From Candidatus Hydrogenedentota bacterium (GTDB lineage Bacteria > Hydrogenedentota > Hydrogenedentia > Hydrogenedentales > SLHB01), in assembly GCA_016215105.1 (NCBI GenBank), contig JACRLJ010000106.1:1-64000 (forward strand): DNA of 64,000 bases. Direction: 5' to 3'. Numbering within the stretch: position 1 is the stretch's first letter; the number at the start of each line of letters is the position of its first letter. Below the pieces are notes generated by a model that was not told where the DNA came from, did not search any database, and saw nothing but the letters and a program-made list of their open reading frames with translations. The translations under genes and the position numbers were made by a program. This document shows, piece by piece, positions 8,688 through 16,965 of this stretch.

Positions 8688-9629
8688 TTACCTCGTTGGG
8701 CGCCCCCGCAACGGAAGAAACGACTCGCGAAATGCCCGGCGGTATATGGCCAATCTCGCCGCCGCCGGGTGCTGCTTTCCGCGCAATTTTGCCACCAGCG
8801 CGGACGTATCCAGGATTGCGCGATCAGACCACCACGCAACACGCGCCGCCCACGCCCCGTAGTGCTTTCTGAAGCAGTAGTACTTGCTCCGGCACGCGTG
8901 AAATAACGAAAACTCGCGCAGATCGTTCTGCTCGACGCTGCTTCCCTTCCCGTGGATGACTACCGCCTCACCGCAGAAACCCACCTCCAACCCCCGCCGC
9001 CGCGCAGGCAAAAAAACGTCCGTCTCTTCCTCGTACATGAACAGATTTTCGTCGAACCGACCAACGGACTCCAAAAAGTCCCGCCGCGCCAAGAAACACG
9101 CGCCCGAAACCATGTCCACGGACATACCCGACACGTGCTCCGCCTCAGTCATGAAATTCTGTAACACGCGAAAGCGATTGGGAAAGCGCGCCTGAAACCC
9201 CGACAGATTCCAGAAATTGCGTATCGGATTGGGAAAGCGGCGGCACGAAGACTGAAAGGCGCCCCCAGGAAAAACCAATCGCGGTCCCACCGCCACACAA
9301 TTCGGACGCGCCTTCAGATAGGCCATTAGAGCGGGCAAGGCGCCCGAAGTCAGTTGAGCGTCCGAATTCAGCAACAACACATACTCCGCCGTCGCCACCG
9401 CCAGCCCCCGGTTGTTTCCGGGCCCAAACCCGATGTTCTCGCTTAACCGGATGAGTTGCGCGTCCGGAAACTCCGCCGCCACCATCTCTGGCGACCCGTC
9501 GTGGCTCGCGTTGTCCACCACAATCGCGCGCACGCCGGACGTTTCCCCGCCTGCCTCGAGCACCGACTGGAGACACGCGCGCAGCAATTCGCACGTATTG
9601 TAGCTGACGATAATAATGTCGACGCTCAT
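8688..9629 (-). CDS. Family 2 glycosyltransferase (rhamnosyltransferase-like)
   Basis: A 313-residue GT2 enzyme of the WbbL/rhamnosyltransferase type. The motifs are VDNASHDGS at residues 38-46, the ENIGFGPGNNRG block at 64-75 and the LNSDAQL metal site at 87-93. The region near MYEEETDVFLPARRRG holds the ED acid pair typical of the acceptor side. It is the last gene of the leftward EPS operon, 21 nt after the flippase stop, and ends only 8 nt from the convergent PadR-partner gene. It likely adds one sugar to the EPS repeat unit on the cytoplasmic face of the inner membrane; donor identity is unknown. Confidence 0.9.
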   Translation of the reverse strand: MSVDIIIVSYNTCELLRACLQSVLEAGGETSGVRAIVVDNASHDGSPEMVAAEFPDAQLIRLSENIGFGPGNNRGLAVATAEYVLLLNSDAQLTSGALPALMAYLKARPNCVAVGPRLVFPGGAFQSSCRRFPNPIRNFWNLSGFQARFPNRFRVLQNFMTEAEHVSGMSVDMVSGACFLARRDFLESVGRFDENLFMYEEETDVFLPARRRGLEVGFCGEAVVIHGKGSSVEQNDLREFSLFHACRSKYYCFRKHYGAWAARVAWWSDRAILDTSALVAKLRGKQHPAAARLAIYRRAFRESFLPLRGRPTR

Positions 9630-9650
9630 ATCCGTCCTGTCGGCATCCGA

Positions 9651-10997
9651 CTAGAAGTATCCCAGATTGTGCAATTCCAACCCCGCCCCTATGGCAGTCA
9701 AAGAGACAACGAACAGCGCGCCATCCAGCCATGGCAACCACATACCGTGCTTTCGCACACAATAGGCGAGCATCGGATAGTTCAGCAATTCCGCTACAGC
9801 AGTACTCAACAAGATGCCCGGAACGCCATATAGCTTTCCTGCGACGGTCATGCTTACAATCAGAAGGCACGATCGCGAAACCAACAACAACATGAATCGG
9901 AAGGAGTCGCCCACCGCCAACAAGGTCTGACTGATCGAGTTGGTGATAGCGGGAACCGTCGCGCCCCCCGCGATTAGTGTGAGCATCCACGTCGCGTCAT
10001 CATAGCGCTTGTCGTAGCACAAACGGATCAGTAAAGGTCCGAAAACCGAAAGACCACAAAGCAACGGCAAAGACAAGGCCGCTGTTCCGGCGCGCGCCCG
10101 GAGCACCTTCCGCCGCAGATCAGCAGGGTTGTGATGGATTAACTGCGCATACAACGGATAGAGGATGCGGCTTGAAAGCGTCGCAGCCACGTCTATCGGC
10201 GCTTGGGTCAGATTATAGGCCAGCGACGAAACACCCAGTGTGCCAATGCCAAGGTATCCGAGCACCAGCCTGTCACTGCGGCTAAGAATGAATCCAAGCA
10301 CACTGCTCAACAGCAGCCACTTGCCAAAATGGAAAAGCTCCGCGCGAGCCTGTGCCTCCCAGCGCAGCCCCATCCGTACTCCGCCATAGACCTTGTGACT
10401 CACCACCAATTTCACGATAGCTGTCGTGTACGACCCGACAAGCAGCGACCAGACCGATGGGAACAGGTAGCAGACACAAATGGTCGCGACTATGCCCGCA
10501 AGTTGCGTCCCCACTTCGATACGCGTCTGTTTGCCAACAATGAGATTCTTGTCGAGCGTCGCGAGGACCGTCGAGTGAAATCCCTCGATCACGGACACAA
10601 ACGCCGCGGCGCTTAGCAGTCCTATTATCTCGGGCTGCCCATACGCCATCGCCGCCGGCCACGCTATCGCGCACGCGCACAGCCAAATTATGAATCCCCG
10701 AACAATCTGAACGGTCCAGGCCGTGCGCAGAAACTCCGGCTCATTTCCTCGCTTGTTCTGAATGATGCTCGTGCCAATGCTGAAGTCCAGGAACATATGC
10801 AGTCCCTGCATGAAGATCGTAACGACCAGCATCTGCCCCAGCGCTTCCGGAAACAGCAGGCGCGTCAAGATCAAACTGCTGGCGAAACGCGCGCCCTGGC
10901 TTATCCCCGTGCCACCAATCACCCAAAACGACCCCCGAATGGCGCGCCTCTTCAGCGAAGGCCCCGTCGAAACCGACGCATCCGTCGTTTCAGTCAT
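9651..10997 (-). CDS. Oligosaccharide flippase, Wzx/MATE-like
   Basis: A roughly 448-residue polytopic membrane protein of the polysaccharide transporter family that flips undecaprenyl-linked repeat units across the inner membrane. The start RAIRGSFWVIGGTGISQGARF resembles Wzx first helices, and about twelve hydrophobic segments run to the C-terminus. I place the start at the ATG at 10997 because AGGGGG at 11010-11005 is 7 nt upstream. The next ATG out (11003) is too close to that site, and the longest frame begins at a TTG (11060). It sits between the polymerase-like gene and the last GT2 of the EPS operon, where a flippase is expected. Confidence 0.87.
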   Translation of the reverse strand: MTETTDASVSTGPSLKRRAIRGSFWVIGGTGISQGARFASSLILTRLLFPEALGQMLVVTIFMQGLHMFLDFSIGTSIIQNKRGNEPEFLRTAWTVQIVRGFIIWLCACAIAWPAAMAYGQPEIIGLLSAAAFVSVIEGFHSTVLATLDKNLIVGKQTRIEVGTQLAGIVATICVCYLFPSVWSLLVGSYTTAIVKLVVSHKVYGGVRMGLRWEAQARAELFHFGKWLLLSSVLGFILSRSDRLVLGYLGIGTLGVSSLAYNLTQAPIDVAATLSSRILYPLYAQLIHHNPADLRRKVLRARAGTAALSLPLLCGLSVFGPLLIRLCYDKRYDDATWMLTLIAGGATVPAITNSISQTLLAVGDSFRFMLLLVSRSCLLIVSMTVAGKLYGVPGILLSTAVAELLNYPMLAYCVRKHGMWLPWLDGALFVVSLTAIGAGLELHNLGYF

Positions 10998-11075
10998 TTC
11001 CATTCCCCCTGGCCAACCCGCGCTTTCGGAAGAATCCACGCGCACCCTCGGACCTGACAAGTCCCAGGTATCTCA

Positions 11076-12458
11076 TCAAGTCGCTTTCTGCGGCCGGCGG
11101 GGAACGAAGCCGCGCGGACGCGGCCTCGGGCCAGGACCAGGCGTCTGCGAAGGTTCGGGCCGGCGCGGCGCGATGCGAACCGGCGCCGCCTGAAGCGAAA
11201 GCGGAAAGATCGCGATAATGCCCCCTGCAATCCACTTGATATGCGGATCGAGCGCGGCGTCAAAAACGGCGAACGCCAAGCAGATTGGCAACACCCCCGC
11301 CATCCCGTAGGCGAGCCGGCCAAAGCGCACCCGCGCCGTCTTGGCCGCCAATCGGTGAGCCGTAAACATCGTCCAGAACCACCACCCGTAAATGCACGTC
11401 ACACCCACGAGTCCTCGTGACAACATATCAATGAGCACTTTCGAGTCCGTGGCCAAGCCTTGAATGCGGCCACGGCCCCAATTCCCGTAGCCAAAGATGA
11501 TCTGCTGGCGAATCACGTGACTGTACTGCGCAAAGGCATCAAGACGATACTGCAGCGACGCCGCTCGCTCCGGATTGTACCGAGCCAGAACGTCCACAAC
11601 CGGGTTCAAGACCTGAATGTCCATAAACAACAGAATCACCCAGAGAAACGCCGCCGCGGGAATCACGTACGCCAGCATCGCGAATTGCCGCGGCGTGTAG
11701 TACAGACCGACTAGGACCACAAACATCAGATACGGCCCGTACGACATCGAAATGATCAAGCCCACGAGCGGCGCCACGAACATCCATTTCCCGTAGGGAT
11801 ATCGCCGCGCAAGATCCTGCCGTAGCGGGAACGCCGCGAGAAAAGTACACAAAGCAAAGAAGCGCCCCAAGTCAAGCGCGTGCGGAAAACAAACCACCGG
11901 ACGCCAAAAACCGTTGCGGTAGAACTGCACGAACACATGCTGAAAGTATCCGTACATCATCGTGTGAATTTGCGGGCTCATGCGGAATTCGTACAGCGCA
12001 AACGGCAGATAACACACGCTGGCAAGCACTAAGTAGATGAGAAATGCCCGGAAGCGTTCCGGGGTGTTTAGGTGGAGGCGCCCGAGACAAATCGGAATCA
12101 CAATTTCCGTGGAGCGGAAGAATGCGTTCGAGATGCCGTCGTACACTCCGAGACCGTTGACCACGGACGTGGTCATCGAGCAGATCAACAGTCCCACAAG
12201 GAGCGCATCCAGCGGGTGAGGGCGAAACTTCACGATCAGCTCAGGGTGAAATACGAACGATCCGATCAGAACGCCCAACACGACCACTTCGGTCTTGGCA
12301 AGATTGGGCAGGACCGAGATCTTCGTCGCCCATATCTCTGGCAGGAAGAACTGCCCCAAAATCATTGCCAACGCAAAACCGCGAACGGAGTTGCGATCGA
12401 TCATAAGAAAGAACGAGAAAACTATCCACCCCAACAAAGCGATATCTGGAGGAATCAT
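11076..12458 (-). CDS. O-antigen ligase/polymerase-like membrane protein (Wzy candidate)
   Basis: A protein of about 460 residues with ten or more hydrophobic segments and a larger loop between late helices (QVLNPVVDVLARYNPERAAS), the topology of Wzy polymerases and WaaL ligases. The C-terminal 40 residues are Pro/Arg-rich and probably cytoplasmic. A GGGAGG ribosome site about 7 nt before the ATG at 12458 supports that start over the TTG at 12494. Its place between the TPR lipoprotein and the flippase supports polymerisation of EPS repeat units on the periplasmic side. A ligase role cannot be excluded because the families share the fold and diverge strongly in sequence. Confidence 0.78.
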   Translation of the reverse strand: MIPPDIALLGWIVFSFFLMIDRNSVRGFALAMILGQFFLPEIWATKISVLPNLAKTEVVVLGVLIGSFVFHPELIVKFRPHPLDALLVGLLICSMTTSVVNGLGVYDGISNAFFRSTEIVIPICLGRLHLNTPERFRAFLIYLVLASVCYLPFALYEFRMSPQIHTMMYGYFQHVFVQFYRNGFWRPVVCFPHALDLGRFFALCTFLAAFPLRQDLARRYPYGKWMFVAPLVGLIISMSYGPYLMFVVLVGLYYTPRQFAMLAYVIPAAAFLWVILLFMDIQVLNPVVDVLARYNPERAASLQYRLDAFAQYSHVIRQQIIFGYGNWGRGRIQGLATDSKVLIDMLSRGLVGVTCIYGWWFWTMFTAHRLAAKTARVRFGRLAYGMAGVLPICLAFAVFDAALDPHIKWIAGGIIAIFPLSLQAAPVRIAPRRPEPSQTPGPGPRPRPRGFVPRRPQKAT

Positions 12459-12530
12459 AGATGTCCCTCCCCGAGCCAAGGCGAGGCGTGCCAAGAAATC
12501 GCAATCTGCCCCGCCTGACGAGTCCTGAAC

Positions 12531-15410
12531 TTACGAGGCGCCAATGAGCTTCTCCGCTTCGGCGCGCCGGGGAAAATCAACTCCAAGTTGGTCCGCGTAC
12601 TGCACTGCAAGGCGGGCGTGCTCCTTGCCCTTTTCCGCGTCCCCGCTCGCAATGAGCATTTGACCATAGTCCAACAGAATGGTCGGGTCGCCGGGCTGGA
12701 GGTCCAACGCAATCGCCAAATGCTCCCGGGCGCCTTCCTTGTCGCCCGACCGCAGTTGCGCCAAACCCAGCGTATGCAGAACGTTTGGGTTATTCTTCAT
12801 CTTCTCCAGCGCTCTGGTCGAGCGGTCCACAGCCTCTTTCGCATCGCCCCCCGTCTCCAAAACGTAATACGCCAGATTGTTGTTCACAACGGGATCGTCT
12901 GGCGTAAGAACGGCTAGCTTGCGATAGGCCTCTAACGCAGACGTATTGTCCTTGCGGTCACTTGCGAACCGCGCGCACTGCTGCCAGGTGGTTATGGAAT
13001 CGGGCGCAATCTCCTTCGCCTTCGTAAGCGCCTTCTCGGCTTGGTCGTCATTGCCCGCCGAGTGATAAACTTCCGCCAACCCAATCCAGGCCGCCTCTAG
13101 ACGCGGATAGGCGCGCGTAAAATCCGTGGCCATTTCCAGCGTCTTGGTCTCAGAAGGCAGATGCGAAAGAGAGGCCAGCGCCATGGAAATCAAATCGGGC
13201 TGTTGCGGCGCGGCCGCATCCGCCTCCTTGAACGCAGCGAATGCCGTCGAGAACAAACGACTCTCGTACGACGCAAATCCATACGCGCTCGCGCTCAACG
13301 CTTCCGGATTTGCGCTCAACGCCTTTCCAAGCGTTGCGGCCGGCCCATCCTCCGGGGATTTTCCCAGCGCAACGACGATGGCGCGCCCAAGCCCTAACCC
13401 GTCGATCGGCGCGCCTTCTTTCGTCAGGAGCGGGCCGGCGGCCTCAGACACGCGGTTGGTGCGAAGCAGGGCAGCGACACACAAATACCGCATTCCCAAC
13501 GAATACGCTGACGCTTCATCCTTTCCGCAAATCTCGGCGACTCGGGGCCATTCGCCTTTCGCGGCCGACGCAAATGCGGCTAGTTCACTCGCATAACGCG
13601 ACGTTGCGGGCGTGGGCGAAGCCTTTCCGAGCGCATCCAGACACTCGTCCGCTTTGCCCGCGGCCAGGAAGGTCTCTGCCTGCATGAGGTGAGCTACAAC
13701 ACTATCCGGGTGTGATTCGACACCGCGCCGCGCCGCCAATATCGCCGAATCGTAGTCTCCGGCGTCAATGTATAGTCGCGCCAGGTGGACAAGAACGGTC
13801 TCATCTTTAGGAAACAGCGCAAATGTCGTCTGGGCGACTTCCCGCGCGCGGTCGGCGTTTCCCGAAGCGCGGTACACGCCAACCAGCGACGACCGGGCCT
13901 CGACATTCGCTGGAAACTGACCTATAAGCTTATACAACGCCCGAGCCTGGAACTCCGGCATTTTCGCCGCGCCATACATCGTCGCCAGGTTATACAGCGC
14001 CACGCCGTTCTCCGGAAAACGCTTTAGCGTTTCGGAGTACTTCAGCAGCGCCTGCGACCGGCGGTTCATTAGCGCGTACACAAATCCCGCCGCGTTTTCC
14101 CGCAAGATTTGCCGGTCGCGGTCGTCTGGCTCGTTCCATTTGTCCACTGCGGCCAGCATATCCTGCAGCTTCTTGGCCTGAAACGCCTGAACATAGTCTC
14201 GAAGCGGTGACGACGCGGGAAGCCCCTTCGCCAATTCGTCCAGCGCGCTCGTCCTCAGACTAAACAGGCACGCCAATACCAGCGTCTCCGGCAGATTGGC
14301 CCCGCCTTCCGCTACCGCCTCTTTTTCGCGGGCAAGCAGCCGCTCCAGCCTGGCTTGACGCCATAGCGCCGGCCAATGCTCGTCCGCCAAATCCGTTTCA
14401 ACCGCGGCGGGCGCCGCTTGCGCTCCCGGATCTCGTGACTTCTGCGGCTCTCGGCCTTCGCCCCTCTTTGCAATCTCGAGCAATCGAACTACGGACGACT
14501 GACGCGGCAGCGCGGCTGCCGCTTTCTGCAGATACACCTGCGCATCGGTAGGTTTGCCGCGCTTCAAAAAGCACCCACCGAGAACGTAATTTCCCCAAGG
14601 GGAGTCCGGACGCCGTTCCAGGACCGGCTTGAGCACGGCCTCGGCGTCGTCCACCGCGTCGGTCTCCATCAACGCTCGCGCAAACGCCAGTTGAACCGCC
14701 GCGTTCTTGGCCTCTGTCACAGACCGCGCCTTTAGCTTGGCCACCTCTTGCGCCAGCGTACCCTTGTCAATGAACACGTCGAGCAACGCCATCCATGCGG
14801 CCTCGGATTCCGTATCGAGACCGTCCACGACTGTTCTCAACTCCTGCTCTGCCTTGTCATACTGTTTCGCGGCCAGGCAGGCCTCCCCGAGGGCCGTCCG
14901 AACCGCCGCTACCGTTGGGTTCTTGTCGCGTAACGCGCCCAGTGTCTCGATCGCCTTGTCAAGGCGGTTCGTGTCCTTGTACACCTGCGCGGCAAGTAAC
15001 GCCCCATCGTCCGCATCGACTTTGGTCCGCTGTTCCGCCAACGCGTCGGCCTCGTCCGCTTTGCCCGCCGCAACCAGCAACGACGCTGCGCTGATATAGG
15101 CTTCCTTCAACGCGGGATCGAGTTTGATTGATTCCCTGTAAGCGGATAACGCTTCGTCGCTCTTTTTGTCCAACTCCAGAAGCCGGCCTTCCCCGTACTT
15201 CGCGCGCGCGTTGCCCGGGTTCAGCTCCAGCGCGCGCTTGAACGCCGCCTCGGCTTCCTTTGTCTTGCCGATTTTGATAAGGGTGTCGCCCTCCTGCCGC
15301 GCCTGCTCGCTTCGCCGTGCGCCGCAACCGGCCCCCGTAAACATAAGAGCGCACAACACCGCCGTCAGCGTGCAACGCCGCCAAACCGGGCCTCGCGAAA
15401 TTTCGTTCAT
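12531..15410 (-). CDS. Large TPR-repeat lipoprotein of the exosortase/EPS operon
   Basis: A roughly 959-residue protein. The signal peptide ends in a lipobox (LMFTGAGC), putting the lipidated Cys at residue 29. TPR helices follow throughout, for example EAEAAFKRALELNPGNARAK early and GAREHLAIALDLQPGDPTIL late. Similar large TPR lipoproteins accompany exosortases in PEP-CTERM/EPS loci, where they are thought to scaffold the periplasmic export machinery. The ATG at 15410 is preceded by AGGCAGG. An ATG at 15428 overlapping the epsI stop is also possible and would add six residues before the signal peptide. No catalytic motif is visible. Confidence 0.85.
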   Translation of the reverse strand: MNEISRGPVWRRCTLTAVLCALMFTGAGCGARRSEQARQEGDTLIKIGKTKEAEAAFKRALELNPGNARAKYGEGRLLELDKKSDEALSAYRESIKLDPALKEAYISAASLLVAAGKADEADALAEQRTKVDADDGALLAAQVYKDTNRLDKAIETLGALRDKNPTVAAVRTALGEACLAAKQYDKAEQELRTVVDGLDTESEAAWMALLDVFIDKGTLAQEVAKLKARSVTEAKNAAVQLAFARALMETDAVDDAEAVLKPVLERRPDSPWGNYVLGGCFLKRGKPTDAQVYLQKAAAALPRQSSVVRLLEIAKRGEGREPQKSRDPGAQAAPAAVETDLADEHWPALWRQARLERLLAREKEAVAEGGANLPETLVLACLFSLRTSALDELAKGLPASSPLRDYVQAFQAKKLQDMLAAVDKWNEPDDRDRQILRENAAGFVYALMNRRSQALLKYSETLKRFPENGVALYNLATMYGAAKMPEFQARALYKLIGQFPANVEARSSLVGVYRASGNADRAREVAQTTFALFPKDETVLVHLARLYIDAGDYDSAILAARRGVESHPDSVVAHLMQAETFLAAGKADECLDALGKASPTPATSRYASELAAFASAAKGEWPRVAEICGKDEASAYSLGMRYLCVAALLRTNRVSEAAGPLLTKEGAPIDGLGLGRAIVVALGKSPEDGPAATLGKALSANPEALSASAYGFASYESRLFSTAFAAFKEADAAAPQQPDLISMALASLSHLPSETKTLEMATDFTRAYPRLEAAWIGLAEVYHSAGNDDQAEKALTKAKEIAPDSITTWQQCARFASDRKDNTSALEAYRKLAVLTPDDPVVNNNLAYYVLETGGDAKEAVDRSTRALEKMKNNPNVLHTLGLAQLRSGDKEGAREHLAIALDLQPGDPTILLDYGQMLIASGDAEKGKEHARLAVQYADQLGVDFPRRAEAEKLIGAS

Positions 15411-15427
15411 GTACCTGCCTCGCGCCA

Positions 15428-16057
15428 TCACTTGATCCGATCCCGCACAATAGGCGTCAACTTCTCAGCGAAATCTTCCAGAGTCGCAAACGCCGCCTCA
15501 CGGCCCTGAGGGCCGACGCGCATAGTCAACTTGATCATTGACGAAGTCGGGGCGCCGCGGGTGAATTGCTCCATCGCCCAGTCCATCGCGTTGAGAAAGA
15601 AGTTTCCCGTGAAATCGTCACCAGTCTTAAACCAATACAACACCGCTTCCGTCTGATTCCCTTTTGCCAGCACCAAACGCTTCGCGGTAAATAATATCCC
15701 GACCGGGTACGGCGCCTGTTCTTGAATGTCCCAGCCGTCTCCAACCAAACACACTTCCGGAAAATGCAGGCTCCGGCGCGTGGTTCCGGCATAGACAATA
15801 GTCAGTTGCACCGGCGCGCCACGGGGAGACAGATAGTTGCGAACGAAAATGGTGCTGGTTTGAAGCACGTCCACGGTGTGGGCGTCCACACCAACCTGGT
15901 TGCCCAGTGCGCGGTACGCGCCAATCTGCTCCGGCATGTCCAGCGTCTGCATTACGGCGTCTTTCTTGACGACATCCTCTTCCTGTGCGGCAAGAAAAGA
16001 GAAGTGCCCCGCAGACGCGGCTGCAAGCAACACCAAAGTAATCACATAGTGCTTCAT
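15428..16057 (-). CDS. epsI: EpsI-family exosortase-associated protein
   Basis: A 209-residue protein with an N-terminal signal peptide or anchor (YVITLVLLAAASAGHFSFLA) and an EpsI domain. The diagnostic HxPExC segment is LHFPEVC at residues 97-103 followed by GDGW. EpsI domains occur fused to or next to exosortases of EPS loci. Here the gene is separate and its start overlaps the exosortase stop (ATGA, 16054-16057). It probably works with the exosortase in the periplasm on a membrane-linked substrate; its biochemical activity is not established. Later segments VLYWFKTGDDFTGNFF and RGAPTSSMIKLTM also match the family pattern. Confidence 0.9.
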   Translation of the reverse strand: MKHYVITLVLLAAASAGHFSFLAAQEEDVVKKDAVMQTLDMPEQIGAYRALGNQVGVDAHTVDVLQTSTIFVRNYLSPRGAPVQLTIVYAGTTRRSLHFPEVCLVGDGWDIQEQAPYPVGILFTAKRLVLAKGNQTEAVLYWFKTGDDFTGNFFLNAMDWAMEQFTRGAPTSSMIKLTMRVGPQGREAAFATLEDFAEKLTPIVRDRIK

Positions 16058-16965
16058 TCGCGGCCCTCGCCCGTCGAAGCCGCCGGCGCCCAGCGCCGCA
16101 ACTGCGTTTCAATCGCGAAAAACATGATGAACGCAACCACAAAGATCATCATACCGGAAATGTCGTGAAACTTGCCGGCGGCGACGTCGCTACCCCAAAA
16201 ATAGCCCACGATGCACAGCGCAAAAATGCGCAGTACGTTCGTTATTACGGCCACTGGGCCGGACATCAACAGCAGCGCTGCGCGCGCCCAGGGCTTTGTC
16301 TTGCTGATATAGGCCATCAACGCGCCGAACGCCAGCAGCGCGATCAATGACCGCAGCCCTCCGCACACTTCGCCGACTTGAAGTTTGTCGTTGTTAAAGT
16401 GAATGAAGGAGCCGTCCCGCACCATCGGAAGCGTACACCAATTCGCCAGCGCCACCGCGCACTGCGTCGCAAGCAACTTCAGTTTCAGCGCCACGCTCTG
16501 GGTCAGCGAGGCGGGTATGGGAACCATGAAAATCAAGAACGCTATCGGGAACCACAGCAGCCCTGTGCGGCGCCGGCCAAGTGTAACGGCGGCCACGCCG
16601 AAAAGCATTGGTATGAGAGAAAACTCCCCTGCCACGCGGAAGCCGAGAAAGTCGCTTGCCAGCAACACAAGAATCGAGGCCACAATAAGCGCATAGCCCC
16701 AGCCCGCGGGTTCGTCGTCCGATCTCATTAACCCCGCGCGCTGTTTCCAAACGAAGAAAAGGCTAATGAACGGAATGAGAAATCCGTGGGAATAGTACGA
16801 GTCCACAATTACCCATGCTTTGTACATCTCGAAACCGGAAAACCAGTAGAGCGCCGTCAGAGACGCCAGGACCAGAATGCCCAAGGGGTACCGCAGATCA
16901 AAGCGTACGCCTGCCCGGGGGACGGATCGTGACTCTCGGGCGGCTGAATTCCGGGGGGTGGTCAT
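16054..16965 (-). CDS. Exosortase (EpsH/XrtA-like transpeptidase)
   Basis: A 303-residue polytopic membrane protein with about eight hydrophobic segments. The three catalytic residues of the exosortase/archaeosortase family are all present: C201 in EVCGGLRSLIALL, R246 in VITNVLRIFAL and H267 in KFHDISGMM. The family cleaves C-terminal sorting signals such as PEP-CTERM and hands the protein to a lipid or glycan. Adjacent EpsI, TPR proteins and Wza/Wzz genes place this enzyme in the EPS-linked class. I see no PEP-CTERM-like tail in any protein of the window, so its substrates lie elsewhere or use a different signal. It overlaps both neighbours by 4 nt. Confidence 0.95.
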   Translation of the reverse strand: MTTPRNSAARESRSVPRAGVRFDLRYPLGILVLASLTALYWFSGFEMYKAWVIVDSYYSHGFLIPFISLFFVWKQRAGLMRSDDEPAGWGYALIVASILVLLASDFLGFRVAGEFSLIPMLFGVAAVTLGRRRTGLLWFPIAFLIFMVPIPASLTQSVALKLKLLATQCAVALANWCTLPMVRDGSFIHFNNDKLQVGEVCGGLRSLIALLAFGALMAYISKTKPWARAALLLMSGPVAVITNVLRIFALCIVGYFWGSDVAAGKFHDISGMMIFVVAFIMFFAIETQLRRWAPAASTGEGRE